Both the position numbers and the translations under genes were made by a program. Below, piece by piece: positions 1 to 7,990 of a stretch of DNA of 45,027 bases. Under the pieces are notes generated by a model, which did no database searches, was not told the origin of the DNA, and was given only the letters and a program-made list of their open reading frames with translations. The stretch covers positions 1 to 45,027 of the forward strand of contig VFJQ01000060.1 of the NCBI GenBank assembly GCA_009885995.1, read 5' to 3'. The stretch is from Verrucomicrobiota bacterium (GTDB lineage: Bacteria > Verrucomicrobiota > Verrucomicrobiia > Chthoniobacterales > Chthoniobacteraceae). Numbering within the stretch: position 1 is the stretch's first letter; every line of letters starts with the position of its first letter.

Positions 1-1051
1 ACGTCGGCGGCGCAGAGCCTGCCCTGAGCGAAGCCGAACGGGTGCTCACGCGCTGGCCGAGGATGAGCTGGCTGCCGTCGGCATCCACCACGGCCTGGGC
101 GTTGTAGCTCTGGGTGTAACCCTCGCGCTTGCTTTTGCGCATGAGGCGCGCGTCGGGGTCGCTGAGGTTGATCGCTTCGTCGGGCTCGGGGGTGTCGCGC
201 GGGGGCTTGGGCTCGGGGCCTTTGGCGGAGCCTTCGCGCGCGGCGCGCGCGGCTACTTTGCGCTCGTATTCGGCCTGCTCGGCGGCGGCGCGCGCTTGGG
301 CACGGGCTTCGAGTTGCGCGCAGGCGGCGTCCATTTTGCCCAGGAGTTTTTCGCGCCGCGCGATCTCCTTGGGCAGCGCCTGCGGGTCGGCGAACGGATC
401 GACGACATGCGGCTTCCACTGGTCGCGCTTGAGGAACTGCTCCGGCACGATGAAGCCCTTGCGCGTGGCGGACGTGTCGATGAGCGCGAAGTCGAAGGTG
501 AATCCGCCGCGCACCTTGCCGATGACCTGCCCGGCTTTCACCGGGATGCGGACCTGCGTCGGCTGGCCGGGCTGAAGTTCGCGGCCGACTTGCTTTTGAA
601 TCTCCGCGTCGAGCGCGACGAGATGATCCACGTAGCTCCAGCACGTCGTCGCGTGTTCAAGCGTGACCTTCAAATCGACTGCGCGATCGAAGACCGTCGG
701 ATCGAACTGCGCCTGCCCGCCCGGCGGATTCGGCCGCCATTGGATGACGACGATCCTCCCGTCCGCCACGGCGAGCACGTCGTAGAGCCTGCCTTTGTCC
801 GGCGACTCCTTCGCCACGAGATAGAGGTGGTCGTTCGGCGTCACATGCCCGCTCGCCATCATGCCCATGGGGTTGATGTGGCTGATGTCTTCGACACGAA
901 GCGGGAAGGTCTTCAGCTTCACCGGTCCGCTGCCCTCGGCCTGCCCGCGGCTCCACATCTGGCTAAGCATCGTCGCAGTCGTTTGCGCCCGAGATGTAGA
1001 TGTCAGCGCAAGCGCTGTCGCGACGAGCAGGGATGTATGGATGCGGTTCAT
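1..1051 (-). pseudogene. Chimeric ORF: secreted M23-like domain fused to C-terminal part of an IS transposase (partial)
   Basis: One uninterrupted minus-strand frame runs from an ATG at 1051 off the left edge. Residues 1-22 form a signal peptide (MNRIHTSLLVATALALTSTS). Residues about 30-225 resemble the beta-clip domain of M23-like peptidases: SHINPMGMMASGHVTPNDHLYL, an ADGRIV turn, a WSYVDHL segment and KAGQVIGKV. I cannot see a full zinc ligand set. From about residue 229 (LPKEIARREKLLGKM, near position 365) the protein becomes the charged linker and start of the C-terminal catalytic region of an IS1182/IS5-like DDE transposase: EQAEYERKVAARA, then INLSDPDARLMRK, then YTQSYNAQAVVDADGSQLI. 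The two halves have no known functional link, so this is most likely a truncated gene joined to a transposase remnant. Family calls are from memory of motifs. The end is outside the window. Confidence 0.75.
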
Positions 1052-1098
1052 GGGGAGCTCGTTTCAATGAACGCCGCCCGCGCGTCGCTTTGTGCGCG

Positions 1099-2394
1099 CT
1101 ACTTTGTCGCTTCGCTCAACCGCCGGTGCAGCTCATGCACCTTTCCGATGATCTTTTCCTCGATCGTCTCCGCCCAACCGGCGGCGGCTTCGTAGCCGCC
1201 TTCCTTTTGCACGCGCAGGCTTGGCATGTAGCCGGTGTAGTCGTTCGAGTAACCGGCGATCCACACCGCGGCCTCGCCCGCGAGTTCGCGTTTCAGGCGC
1301 AGACTGTAATCGACGACCACCTCGCTGCCGAGCGCGGCGATGACGAGGTCGGGGCCGAGGTGGATCACCTGCACGGGGTAGTCGTGCGGCAGTTTCCCCG
1401 GCTTCGCGTAGTCGAGCGAGATCTCCTCATAGGCGCTGCGGATCGGGCCGCGAATCGCGCGCGGGTTCACCGTCATCGCCATCTCGACGGCGTTCGCGAG
1501 CGAGCGGCCGTGCTGCTGCGCGAGTTCGAGATCGCTGATGCCCGGCACTACATCCGAGCGGCGCGGATACGGATTCTGATCGCCGCCGCAGCCCATGAGA
1601 AAGAGCGCGGTGAAGCCGGGACGGTTCGCTTGCAGATACTCCTGCGCGTAGCCGGCGTAGTCGCCGCAGTAGTTGTAAAAGCCGAGGCAGGTGTTGTGGC
1701 ACGCGTAGCCGAAGAGCACCGCGCGCAGCGCGCCCTCCGGCGACTCGACGCGCAGCGCGGGGACTTCTTGATCCACTGGGCCGTTCGGATTCGGCGCGAG
1801 CTTTGAGTTCGGATCATCGGGCGCGAGCGCGTAGTCGCGGCGGCGATTCATTGCGAAGCCGCACCGCGCGCGATTCCACGTGAGCCGCGCGGGCTGCAAG
1901 TCGGCGAGCGCCTTGCCGATCACAGCCACGAGCTTGTCCTCGAGCGCCTTCGTGTATTCGTAGGCGTCGAGCGCGAGCGGCTTCTTCGCCTCCTCGCCGG
2001 TCGGCTCTGCCGTGCGCATCCCTGGACCGGAGTGAGTGTGCGAGGCGTTCATCAGCAGCGCGGCAGGCGGAAGTTTAAACTGCTGCTCCGCCCGCATCGC
2101 GACCGCCCGACGCATCGCCTGCGGCACGCCGATCAAATCCATCGTCACGATCACGAGCCGCCCGCCTTGCTCGTCTTCGAGCGCGAGCGCCTTCGCGAAC
2201 AAGTCCTGCGCCTTCCCCACCGCGGGCGTCTTGCGCGACGCGTAGCCGGCCATGAAAAGATTCTTCTCCGGCGTGACGATCACCGACGCCGCACCCGCCT
2301 TCCACGTCGCGGGCACGTAAGGCGCGATGGACTTCGGCTGTTGCGCGTGTGCACAACACGCGAAGACGAGGAGGATGAGAAATGGGAGACCCAT
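1099..2394 (-). CDS. Neutral/alkaline ceramidase-like secreted hydrolase
   Basis: A 431-residue protein with an N-terminal signal peptide (MGLPFLILLVFACCAHA). It matches the N-terminal catalytic domain of neutral/alkaline non-lysosomal ceramidases: WKAGAASVIVTPEKNLFMAGY at the start, the zinc-binding NASHTHSGPG loop (His119, His121), and a later FGYACHNTCLG segment followed by GDYAGYAQ. Ceramidases of this family hydrolyse N-acyl bonds of sphingolipids, but the many short PVC homologues lack a proven substrate. It is shorter than full-length ceramidases (about 650-750 residues) and lacks their C-terminal immunoglobulin-like domain. The start is the ATG at 2394, immediately before the signal peptide. 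The frame stays open for another 795 codons upstream, but that part is antisense to the next gene. It is divergent from the CehA-like gene, with 60 bp between starts. Confidence 0.87.
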   Translation of the reverse strand: MGLPFLILLVFACCAHAQQPKSIAPYVPATWKAGAASVIVTPEKNLFMAGYASRKTPAVGKAQDLFAKALALEDEQGGRLVIVTMDLIGVPQAMRRAVAMRAEQQFKLPPAALLMNASHTHSGPGMRTAEPTGEEAKKPLALDAYEYTKALEDKLVAVIGKALADLQPARLTWNRARCGFAMNRRRDYALAPDDPNSKLAPNPNGPVDQEVPALRVESPEGALRAVLFGYACHNTCLGFYNYCGDYAGYAQEYLQANRPGFTALFLMGCGGDQNPYPRRSDVVPGISDLELAQQHGRSLANAVEMAMTVNPRAIRGPIRSAYEEISLDYAKPGKLPHDYPVQVIHLGPDLVIAALGSEVVVDYSLRLKRELAGEAAVWIAGYSNDYTGYMPSLRVQKEGGYEAAAGWAETIEEKIIGKVHELHRRLSEATK

Positions 2395-2454
2395 GGCGGG
2401 TGGCAAAGAAACTCTCCGGTCTGCGGCTTTCTTATGCACCCTCGCGTCCTTCCC

Positions 2455-4824
2455 ATGAAAACCCTCCTCGCCCTCGCCCTCGTCATGCCGCTGTGCGCGG
2501 CGGAACTTCCGCTCGTCACCGTCGAGCCGCAGCCGTTCCTCGCGGCGCTCGGCTCGCTCATCGACGCGACCGATTACCTCGGCTCGCCCTTCACGGCCGA
2601 CGACAAGTCGGCGCTGCGTGCAGCGATCGCAGCACACGACGCGGCGGCGGTGGAGAAAGCCCAGCGCATCCTCGATGGCTACACGCTCTTTGTCGTGAAC
2701 ATCAGCCCGGAGCAGCGCGTGAAGGTCGCGCAAGGCCCGGCGAAGCCCGTGCTCGACGAGAGCGGATGGCGGCAGTTTCTCGTGAAGGTCGTGAACGAAG
2801 CGGGCGTGACGGCGAAGCTGCGCGTGGCGAGTCCGCAGGCGAAGCAGGCGTTCGTGCCGGGCTCGCCGCCGGTCGCGCCGAACGCGCAGCCGAAGGATCC
2901 CGGTCCGCCGGCGCTCGATGCGCGCTGGCTCGATTTGCAGATGTTCGAGGCGCCGCCCGCGAATCCGACGCTCAGCGGGCTCGGGCTCGAGTATCGCATC
3001 GTGCAGCTCTACTCGCGCGACACGGGGAAGCGCGAAGCGGCGTTCGCTTTCGACACGGGCCAGGGCACGCAGGATCTCGGCTTTCGCAACGAGGTGAGCG
3101 TGCTCTTCGATTGCAGGCCGGCGCGCGAGATCAAGCTCAGCGTGCTCGATGAAAACGGCGCGCCGTGCGTGGGCGAGTTGCTCATCAAGGACGCATCGGG
3201 ACGCGTGTATCCTTCGCAAGCGAAGCGCGTCGCGCCGGATTTCTTTTTCCATCCGCAGGTCTATCGCGGCGACGGCGAGACGATCACACTTCCGCACGGC
3301 GACTACGACATCACTTTCCGGCGCGGGCCGGAATCGCTGGCGGAATCGAGGCGCGTGAAGGTGGAAGCGGCGCCCCGCCGCTTCAGCGAGGACGAGAAGC
3401 GGCGAGGCGCCGCTTCCACCCTGCGCTTCCAGGTGAAGCGCTGGGTCGATCCGGCGAAGCTCGGCTGGTGGAGCGGCGATCATCACATCCATGCTGCGGG
3501 CTGCGCGCACTACTCGGTGCCGACGATGGGCGTCCACGCGCCGGACATGGCGCGGCATTGCCAAGGCGAGGATCTCAAGATTGGCGCAAACCTCACGTGG
3601 GGGCCGTGCTTCGATTATCAAAAGCAGTTCTTCACCGGCGCGGAGGACAAGACTTCGCAGTATCCATTTCTGCTCCGCTACGACGTGGAGGTGAGCGGCT
3701 TCGGCTCGCACAAGAGCGGGCACCTCTGCCTGCTGAAGCTGCGCGAGCAAATGTATCCCGGCGGCGACTCGACCGCGCACTGGCCGACGCTTTGCCTCAA
3801 CACGCTCAAGTGGGCGAAGAAGCAGGGCGCGCTCACCGGGCCGGCGCACTCGGGCTGGGGTCTGCAACCGATCGCGAAAGACGATCCCGATGCTCAGAAA
3901 CCCTACGTCGGCCCCGGCAAGTATCGCTCCGCGACGGATGAATTGCCGAACTACGTGCTGCCTGGCTTCAATGGCATCGGCGCGAACGAATACATCGCCG
4001 ACGTGACGCACGAAGTTCCCGGCCCGGCCGGCAAGCTCGTGCCGGCCGTCGATTTCCTCTCGATGGTGGACACGCCGCACACGTGGGAGCTGAACATCTG
4101 GTATCACACGCTCAATGCCGGCTTCCGCACGCGCGTGAGCGGTGAGACGGATTTTCCGTGCATCTACGGCGAGCGCGTCGGCCTCGGGCGCGCTTACGTG
4201 AAACTCGACGGCAGGCTGACCTACGACGCGTGGTGCGAAGGCATCCGCTCTGGCCGTGCCTATGTTAGCGATGGGAAGAGTCACCTCATGGAGTTCAAGG
4301 CGGACGAGGTGGCGCTCGGTGAGAACGGCAGCGAGTTGCGGCTCGCGAAGCCGGCCACGATCAAGCTCACCGCGAAAGTCGCTGCGCGGCTTGGCGAGCA
4401 GGCGCGCCCGGAGTTTCAAAACCTCGCGGCGGACAAGAAACCGTTTTGGGACATCGAGCGTGCGCGCATCGGCACGACGCGCGAGGTGCCGGTCGAGGTG
4501 CTCGTGAATGGCGTGTCGGTCGCGCAGAAGGCGATCGTGGCCGACGGCACGACGCGCGACATGACGTTCGACGTGCCGATCAAGAAGAGCGCGTGGGTCG
4601 CGCTGCGCATCCGCGCGAGTTCGCACACGAACCCGATCTTCGTGCTCGTCGGCGAGAAGCCGATCCGCGTGAAGCAGAGCATCGAGTGGTGCCTCAAGGG
4701 AGTGGACCAGTGCTGGTCGCAAAAAGAGAAACTCATCGAGCCGCGCGAGCACGACGACGCAGTCGCGGCCTACGAGCACGCGCGGCAGGTCTATCGCGCG
4801 CGGCTGGCGGAGAGCGCAAGATAG
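2455..4824 (+). CDS. Secreted CehA/McbA-family metallohydrolase
   Basis: A 789-residue protein beginning with a signal peptide (MKTLLALALVMPLCAA), which decides the ATG at 2455. The central part carries the PHP-type metal site of CehA/McbA proteins: WWSGDHHIHAAGC, with Asp342, His343, His344 and His346. It is followed by a long region with PAHSGWG, DFLSMVDTPHTWELN and SGETDFPCIYGERVG. CehA and McbA hydrolyse ester or carbamate bonds, but the substrate here cannot be read from sequence. An N-terminal beta-rich region of about 330 residues precedes the catalytic domain. A 61-nt palindromic element is embedded in frame at 3360-3420, adding about 20 residues rich in Ala, Arg and Glu just before the catalytic domain. 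The TAG stop lies inside another palindromic repeat. The gene pairs divergently with the ceramidase-like gene. Confidence 0.87.
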   Translation: MKTLLALALVMPLCAAELPLVTVEPQPFLAALGSLIDATDYLGSPFTADDKSALRAAIAAHDAAAVEKAQRILDGYTLFVVNISPEQRVKVAQGPAKPVLDESGWRQFLVKVVNEAGVTAKLRVASPQAKQAFVPGSPPVAPNAQPKDPGPPALDARWLDLQMFEAPPANPTLSGLGLEYRIVQLYSRDTGKREAAFAFDTGQGTQDLGFRNEVSVLFDCRPAREIKLSVLDENGAPCVGELLIKDASGRVYPSQAKRVAPDFFFHPQVYRGDGETITLPHGDYDITFRRGPESLAESRRVKVEAAPRRFSEDEKRRGAASTLRFQVKRWVDPAKLGWWSGDHHIHAAGCAHYSVPTMGVHAPDMARHCQGEDLKIGANLTWGPCFDYQKQFFTGAEDKTSQYPFLLRYDVEVSGFGSHKSGHLCLLKLREQMYPGGDSTAHWPTLCLNTLKWAKKQGALTGPAHSGWGLQPIAKDDPDAQKPYVGPGKYRSATDELPNYVLPGFNGIGANEYIADVTHEVPGPAGKLVPAVDFLSMVDTPHTWELNIWYHTLNAGFRTRVSGETDFPCIYGERVGLGRAYVKLDGRLTYDAWCEGIRSGRAYVSDGKSHLMEFKADEVALGENGSELRLAKPATIKLTAKVAARLGEQARPEFQNLAADKKPFWDIERARIGTTREVPVEVLVNGVSVAQKAIVADGTTRDMTFDVPIKKSAWVALRIRASSHTNPIFVLVGEKPIRVKQSIEWCLKGVDQCWSQKEKLIEPREHDDAVAAYEHARQVYRARLAESAR
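3360..3420. repeat. REP doublet (inverted hairpin pair) embedded in the CehA-like gene
   Basis: Two near-identical units in inverted orientation, separated by 11 nt (3385-3395). The left unit is GGTG plus a 9-bp stem GAAGCGGCG, loop CCC, and CGCCGCTTC (3360-3384). The right unit, on the other strand, is GGTG plus the same stem with loop CCT (3396-3420). The arms match at 24 of 25 positions. The head-plus-hairpin architecture in inverted pairs is that of REP doublets (REPINs/BIMEs). It is translated in frame with no stop. Confidence 0.85.
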
Positions 4825-4897
4825 GGACGACTGTCCCCAGCCGTCCGTTGCATACCGGCGACTGGCTCACCCGGGCCGCTGGGGACAGCGGCCCTAC
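4821..4897. repeat. GTAG-type REP doublet after the CehA-like gene
   Basis: The left unit (4821-4846) is ATAG followed by GGACGACTG, loop TCCC, CAGCCGTCC. The right unit (4874-4897, reverse strand) reads GTAG, GGCCGCTG, TCCC, CAGCGGCC. The spacer is 27 nt. The stop TAG of the upstream gene (4822-4824) is part of the left head. It belongs to the same family as the elements at 15814-15866 and 34011-34063. Confidence 0.82.
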
Positions 4898-4947
4898 CCT
4901 GCGCTTGACCTGCGCCTCGCCGAACGCCACCCATTGCGCCTCCCGAC

Positions 4948-6141
4948 ATGAGTTCCGAAAAGGGCACACTCGACGGCTTGCGCATCGACCGTGGCGGTCG
5001 GGCAAAACGTGAATCGAAGCCCTGGCTCGTGCCGACGGCGCTCGTGCTCGTCGTGTTGGGCACGGTCGCGTGGTGGCTGAAGCAGCCGCAAGGCACCGTG
5101 GTGCAGACGGTGGCGGCGCGCGAGCAGTCGCTCGGCGGCGCGAAGACGCTGCTGAATGCTTCGGGCTACGTGACCGCCCGGCGGGCGGCGACGGTTTCCT
5201 CGAAGGTGACGGGCAAGGTTGTCGAGGTCATGGTCGAGGAAGGCATGAAGGTCGAAGCCGGGCAGGTGCTGGCGAAGCTCGATGCGTCGAACGTGGAGGC
5301 CGCGCTCAAGCTTGCCGAAGCACAACTCGGCTCGGCGATGGCCGTGCTGGCGGAAACGAAGCCAAACCTTGAATTTGCGGAGCGCGAGTTGAAGCGCTTC
5401 ACCGAACTCGCCGCGACGAAGGTGGTGAGCGACTCCGATCTGCGCCGCTCCGAGATGGAAGCGCGCGCGCTGTCCGGGCGAGTCGTCCGCCACACGGCTG
5501 AGGTCGAGGTGGCGGAAAAGGAAGTCGCGCAGTGGAAGCAGCAGTTCGACGACATGATCATCCGCGCACCGTTCGGCGGCGTGGTGACGACGAAAAACGC
5601 GCAACCGGGCGAGATGATTTCGCCGATGTCCGTCGGCGGCTTCACGCGCACGGGCGTCTGCACGGTCGTCGATATGACGTCGCTCGAGATCGAGGTGGAC
5701 GTGAACGAGAGCTTCATCAACCGCGTGCAGCCGGGCCAGCGCGTGCAGGCGACACTCGACGCGTATCCCGAGTGGCGCATCCCGGCGAAAGTGATCGCGA
5801 TCATCCCGACCGCCGACCGGCAGAAGGCGACGGTGAAAGTGCGCGTCGGTTTCGAGCAACTCGATCCGCGCATCCTGCCCGACATGGGCGTGAAGGTCGC
5901 TTTCCAAGGCGCGGACGGCGAGGCTCCGCGCGCGATCGTCGTCGTTCCGAAAGGCGCGGTGCGGGACAACGTCGTGTGGGTCGTGCGCGACGGCCGCGTC
6001 GAGCGGCGCGCGGTCACGGCGGGGCAGACGCAGGGCGACGAGACGACGATCTCCGCGGGACTTAGCAACGGCGAGCGAGTCGTGCTCGACCCGCCGTCCG
6101 GACTCACCGATGGAGTCCGCGTGACCGAAAAGAAATCATGA
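4948..6141 (+). CDS. MacA-like periplasmic adaptor (HlyD/RND-type membrane fusion protein)
   Basis: A 397-residue membrane fusion protein. A cytoplasmic N-tail of about 25 residues is followed by one membrane anchor (residues about 26-44). The rest is extracytoplasmic: a split biotinyl-lipoyl-like domain (SGYVTARRAATVSSKVTGKV and later APFGGVVTTKNAQPGEMI), a central alpha-helical hairpin with a QLGSAMAVLAETKPNLEFAE-like coiled coil, and beta-barrel segments (VDVNESFINRVQPGQRV). Such adaptors link an inner-membrane ABC pump to an outer-membrane channel. The gene overlaps the ATPase start by 4 bp (ATGA) and heads a four-gene operon. No outer-membrane channel gene is present here. The substrate is unknown. 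Confidence 0.92.
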   Translation: MSSEKGTLDGLRIDRGGRAKRESKPWLVPTALVLVVLGTVAWWLKQPQGTVVQTVAAREQSLGGAKTLLNASGYVTARRAATVSSKVTGKVVEVMVEEGMKVEAGQVLAKLDASNVEAALKLAEAQLGSAMAVLAETKPNLEFAERELKRFTELAATKVVSDSDLRRSEMEARALSGRVVRHTAEVEVAEKEVAQWKQQFDDMIIRAPFGGVVTTKNAQPGEMISPMSVGGFTRTGVCTVVDMTSLEIEVDVNESFINRVQPGQRVQATLDAYPEWRIPAKVIAIIPTADRQKATVKVRVGFEQLDPRILPDMGVKVAFQGADGEAPRAIVVVPKGAVRDNVVWVVRDGRVERRAVTAGQTQGDETTISAGLSNGERVVLDPPSGLTDGVRVTEKKS

Positions 6142-6836
6142 CCAACTCCAACCCCTCGCTCGTGAAAATCCAGGGCGTGAGCAAGGCGTTCCGCCGCGGC
6201 TCGGAGGAAATTCACGTGCTCGACCGGCTCGATCTCGAAGTGCAGCAGGGCGAGTTTCTCGCGCTCATGGGGCCGTCCGGCTCGGGCAAGTCGACGCTGC
6301 TCAATCTCATCGGCGGGCTTGATCGCGCGGGCACGGGCAGCGTCGAAATCGGCGGCGAACGCATCGACCAGCTCTCCGATCGCGCGCTCGCGGCGTGGCG
6401 TGCGCGGCACGTCGGGTTCGTGTTCCAATTTTACAATCTCATGGCCGTGCTCAGCGCGGAGCGGAACGTGGAGCTGCCACTGCTGCTCACGCATCTCTCG
6501 AAGAAGGAGCGGATGCAGCACGTCGAGGTCGCGCTCAAGGTCGTCGGCCTCGCACATCGCACGCATCATTTTCCGCGGCAGCTTTCCGGTGGCGAGCAGC
6601 AGCGCGTCGGCATCGCACGCGCGATCGTGACCGACCCGACGCTGCTGCTCTGCGACGAACCGACGGGCGATCTCGACCGCAAATCCGGCGATGAAATTCT
6701 CGGCCTGCTCCAGACGCTCAACCGCGAGCAGGGCAAGACGATCGTGATGGTCACGCACGATCCGCACGCCTCGGCGCGCGCATCGCGCATCGTGTATCTC
6801 GACAAAGGCCAGCTCTCCACGCAGCCGCCGGCATGA
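6138..6836 (+). CDS. ABC transporter ATP-binding protein, MacB/LolD type
   Basis: A 232-residue ATPase with all ABC motifs intact: Walker A GPSGSGKST (residues about 45-53), Q-loop FVFQFYNLMAVLSAERNVELP, signature LSGGEQQRVGIARAI, Walker B LLLCDEPTGDLD and the H-loop VMVTHDP. The length and the NLMAVLSAERNVELPLLL stretch are typical of the MacB/LolD/FtsE branch, which powers mechanotransmission or lipoprotein extraction rather than classical import. It starts within the stop of the adaptor gene and overlaps the first permease by 4 bp, so translation is probably coupled along the operon. Confidence 0.94.
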   Translation: MTNSNPSLVKIQGVSKAFRRGSEEIHVLDRLDLEVQQGEFLALMGPSGSGKSTLLNLIGGLDRAGTGSVEIGGERIDQLSDRALAAWRARHVGFVFQFYNLMAVLSAERNVELPLLLTHLSKKERMQHVEVALKVVGLAHRTHHFPRQLSGGEQQRVGIARAIVTDPTLLLCDEPTGDLDRKSGDEILGLLQTLNREQGKTIVMVTHDPHASARASRIVYLDKGQLSTQPPA

Positions 6837-7990
6837 AGTTCCTCGGCCTCGTCTGGAGCAACTTGAAGCGCAAGAAGCTGCGCACCGCGCTGACGGTGCT
6901 CTCCATCCTCGTCGCGTTTCTGCTCTTCGGTTTTCTGTGCGCGATCAAGGAAGCCTTCACTGCGGGCGTGACGCTCGCGGGCGTCGATCGGCTCGTCGTG
7001 CGGCACAAGGTTTCGCTCATCCAGTCGCTCCCGGCGAGCTACGAGCAGCGCATCGCGGGGATGCCCGGCATCGCGGCGGTCGCGGGGCAGTCGTGGTTCG
7101 GTGGCATCTATCAGGATCCGAAAAACTTCTTCGCGAGCATCCCGGTCGATCCGGAGAAGTTCCTCGACATGTTCCCGGAGTATTCGCTTCCTGCCGAGCA
7201 GAAGCAGGCGTGGCTCAAGACGCGCAACGGCGCAATCGTCGGCAAGACGACGCTGGATCGCTTCAAGTGGAAGATCGGCGATCACGTCCCGCTCACGTCG
7301 CCGATCTGGGGCGAGCCGCAGGGGCAGTCGCACTGGGATTTCGAGATCGTCGGCAGCTTCACGGGGATGAAGAAGGGCACCGACACGACGAGCCTGATCT
7401 TTCGTTACGATTACTTCGACGAGGCGAAGACGAGGAATAAAGGCGAGATCGGCTGGTTCACGGTGCGCATTCAAAATCCCGACCAGGCCGCGGAAATCGC
7501 GCGGAAGATCGACGAGGAGTTTGCGAACTCACCGTATGAAACGAAGGCCGAGCCGGAGGGCGCATTCGCGGCGGGCTTCGCGCAGCAAATTGGCGACATC
7601 GGGAAGATCGTCATCGCCGTGCTCAGCGCGGTGTTCTTCACCATCCTGCTCGTCGCGGGCAATACGATGGCGCAAGCCGTGCGCGAGCGGACGGAGGAGA
7701 TCGGCGTGCTGAAGGCGATGGGGTTCACCAATGAACTCGTGCTCGTGCTCGTGCTGCTCGAGTCGTGCGTCCTCGCCGCGGTCGGCGGGTTCGCGGGGCT
7801 CGGCCTCGCGTGGCTCGCGACGCTCGGCGGCAGCCCGGCGCCGGCGATGCTGCCGATCTTTTACATCCCTACGCGCAGCTTGATCACCGGCGCGGGGATC
7901 GTCCTCGCGCTCGGCGTGATCGCGGGCGCGCTGCCCGCATTCACAGCAATGCGGCTGCGCATCGCTGAAGCCCTCCGCCGCAACGCCTGA
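6833..7990 (+). CDS. ABC transporter permease, FtsX/MacB type (first of two)
   Basis: A 385-residue inner-membrane permease. One transmembrane helix lies near the N-terminus (TALTVLSILVAFLLFGFLCAI), followed by a periplasmic domain of about 220 residues. Three C-terminal helices lie between about residues 255 and 375, including the conserved turn VRERTEEIGVLKAMGF, where FtsX/MacB proteins contact the ATPase. It is coupled by a 4-bp overlap to the ATPase and by a 1-bp overlap to a second, different permease, so the transporter probably uses a permease heterodimer. The substrate is unknown. Confidence 0.92.
   Translation: MKFLGLVWSNLKRKKLRTALTVLSILVAFLLFGFLCAIKEAFTAGVTLAGVDRLVVRHKVSLIQSLPASYEQRIAGMPGIAAVAGQSWFGGIYQDPKNFFASIPVDPEKFLDMFPEYSLPAEQKQAWLKTRNGAIVGKTTLDRFKWKIGDHVPLTSPIWGEPQGQSHWDFEIVGSFTGMKKGTDTTSLIFRYDYFDEAKTRNKGEIGWFTVRIQNPDQAAEIARKIDEEFANSPYETKAEPEGAFAAGFAQQIGDIGKIVIAVLSAVFFTILLVAGNTMAQAVRERTEEIGVLKAMGFTNELVLVLVLLESCVLAAVGGFAGLGLAWLATLGGSPAPAMLPIFYIPTRSLITGAGIVLALGVIAGALPAFTAMRLRIAEALRRNA

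Noticed and set aside
1099..4779. A 1226-codon open minus-strand frame continuing upstream of the ceramidase-like gene.
   Set aside because: Only the last 431 codons, from the ATG at 2394, show a signal peptide and family motifs. The rest is Arg/His-rich antisense of the CehA-like gene, an effect of GC-rich third positions.
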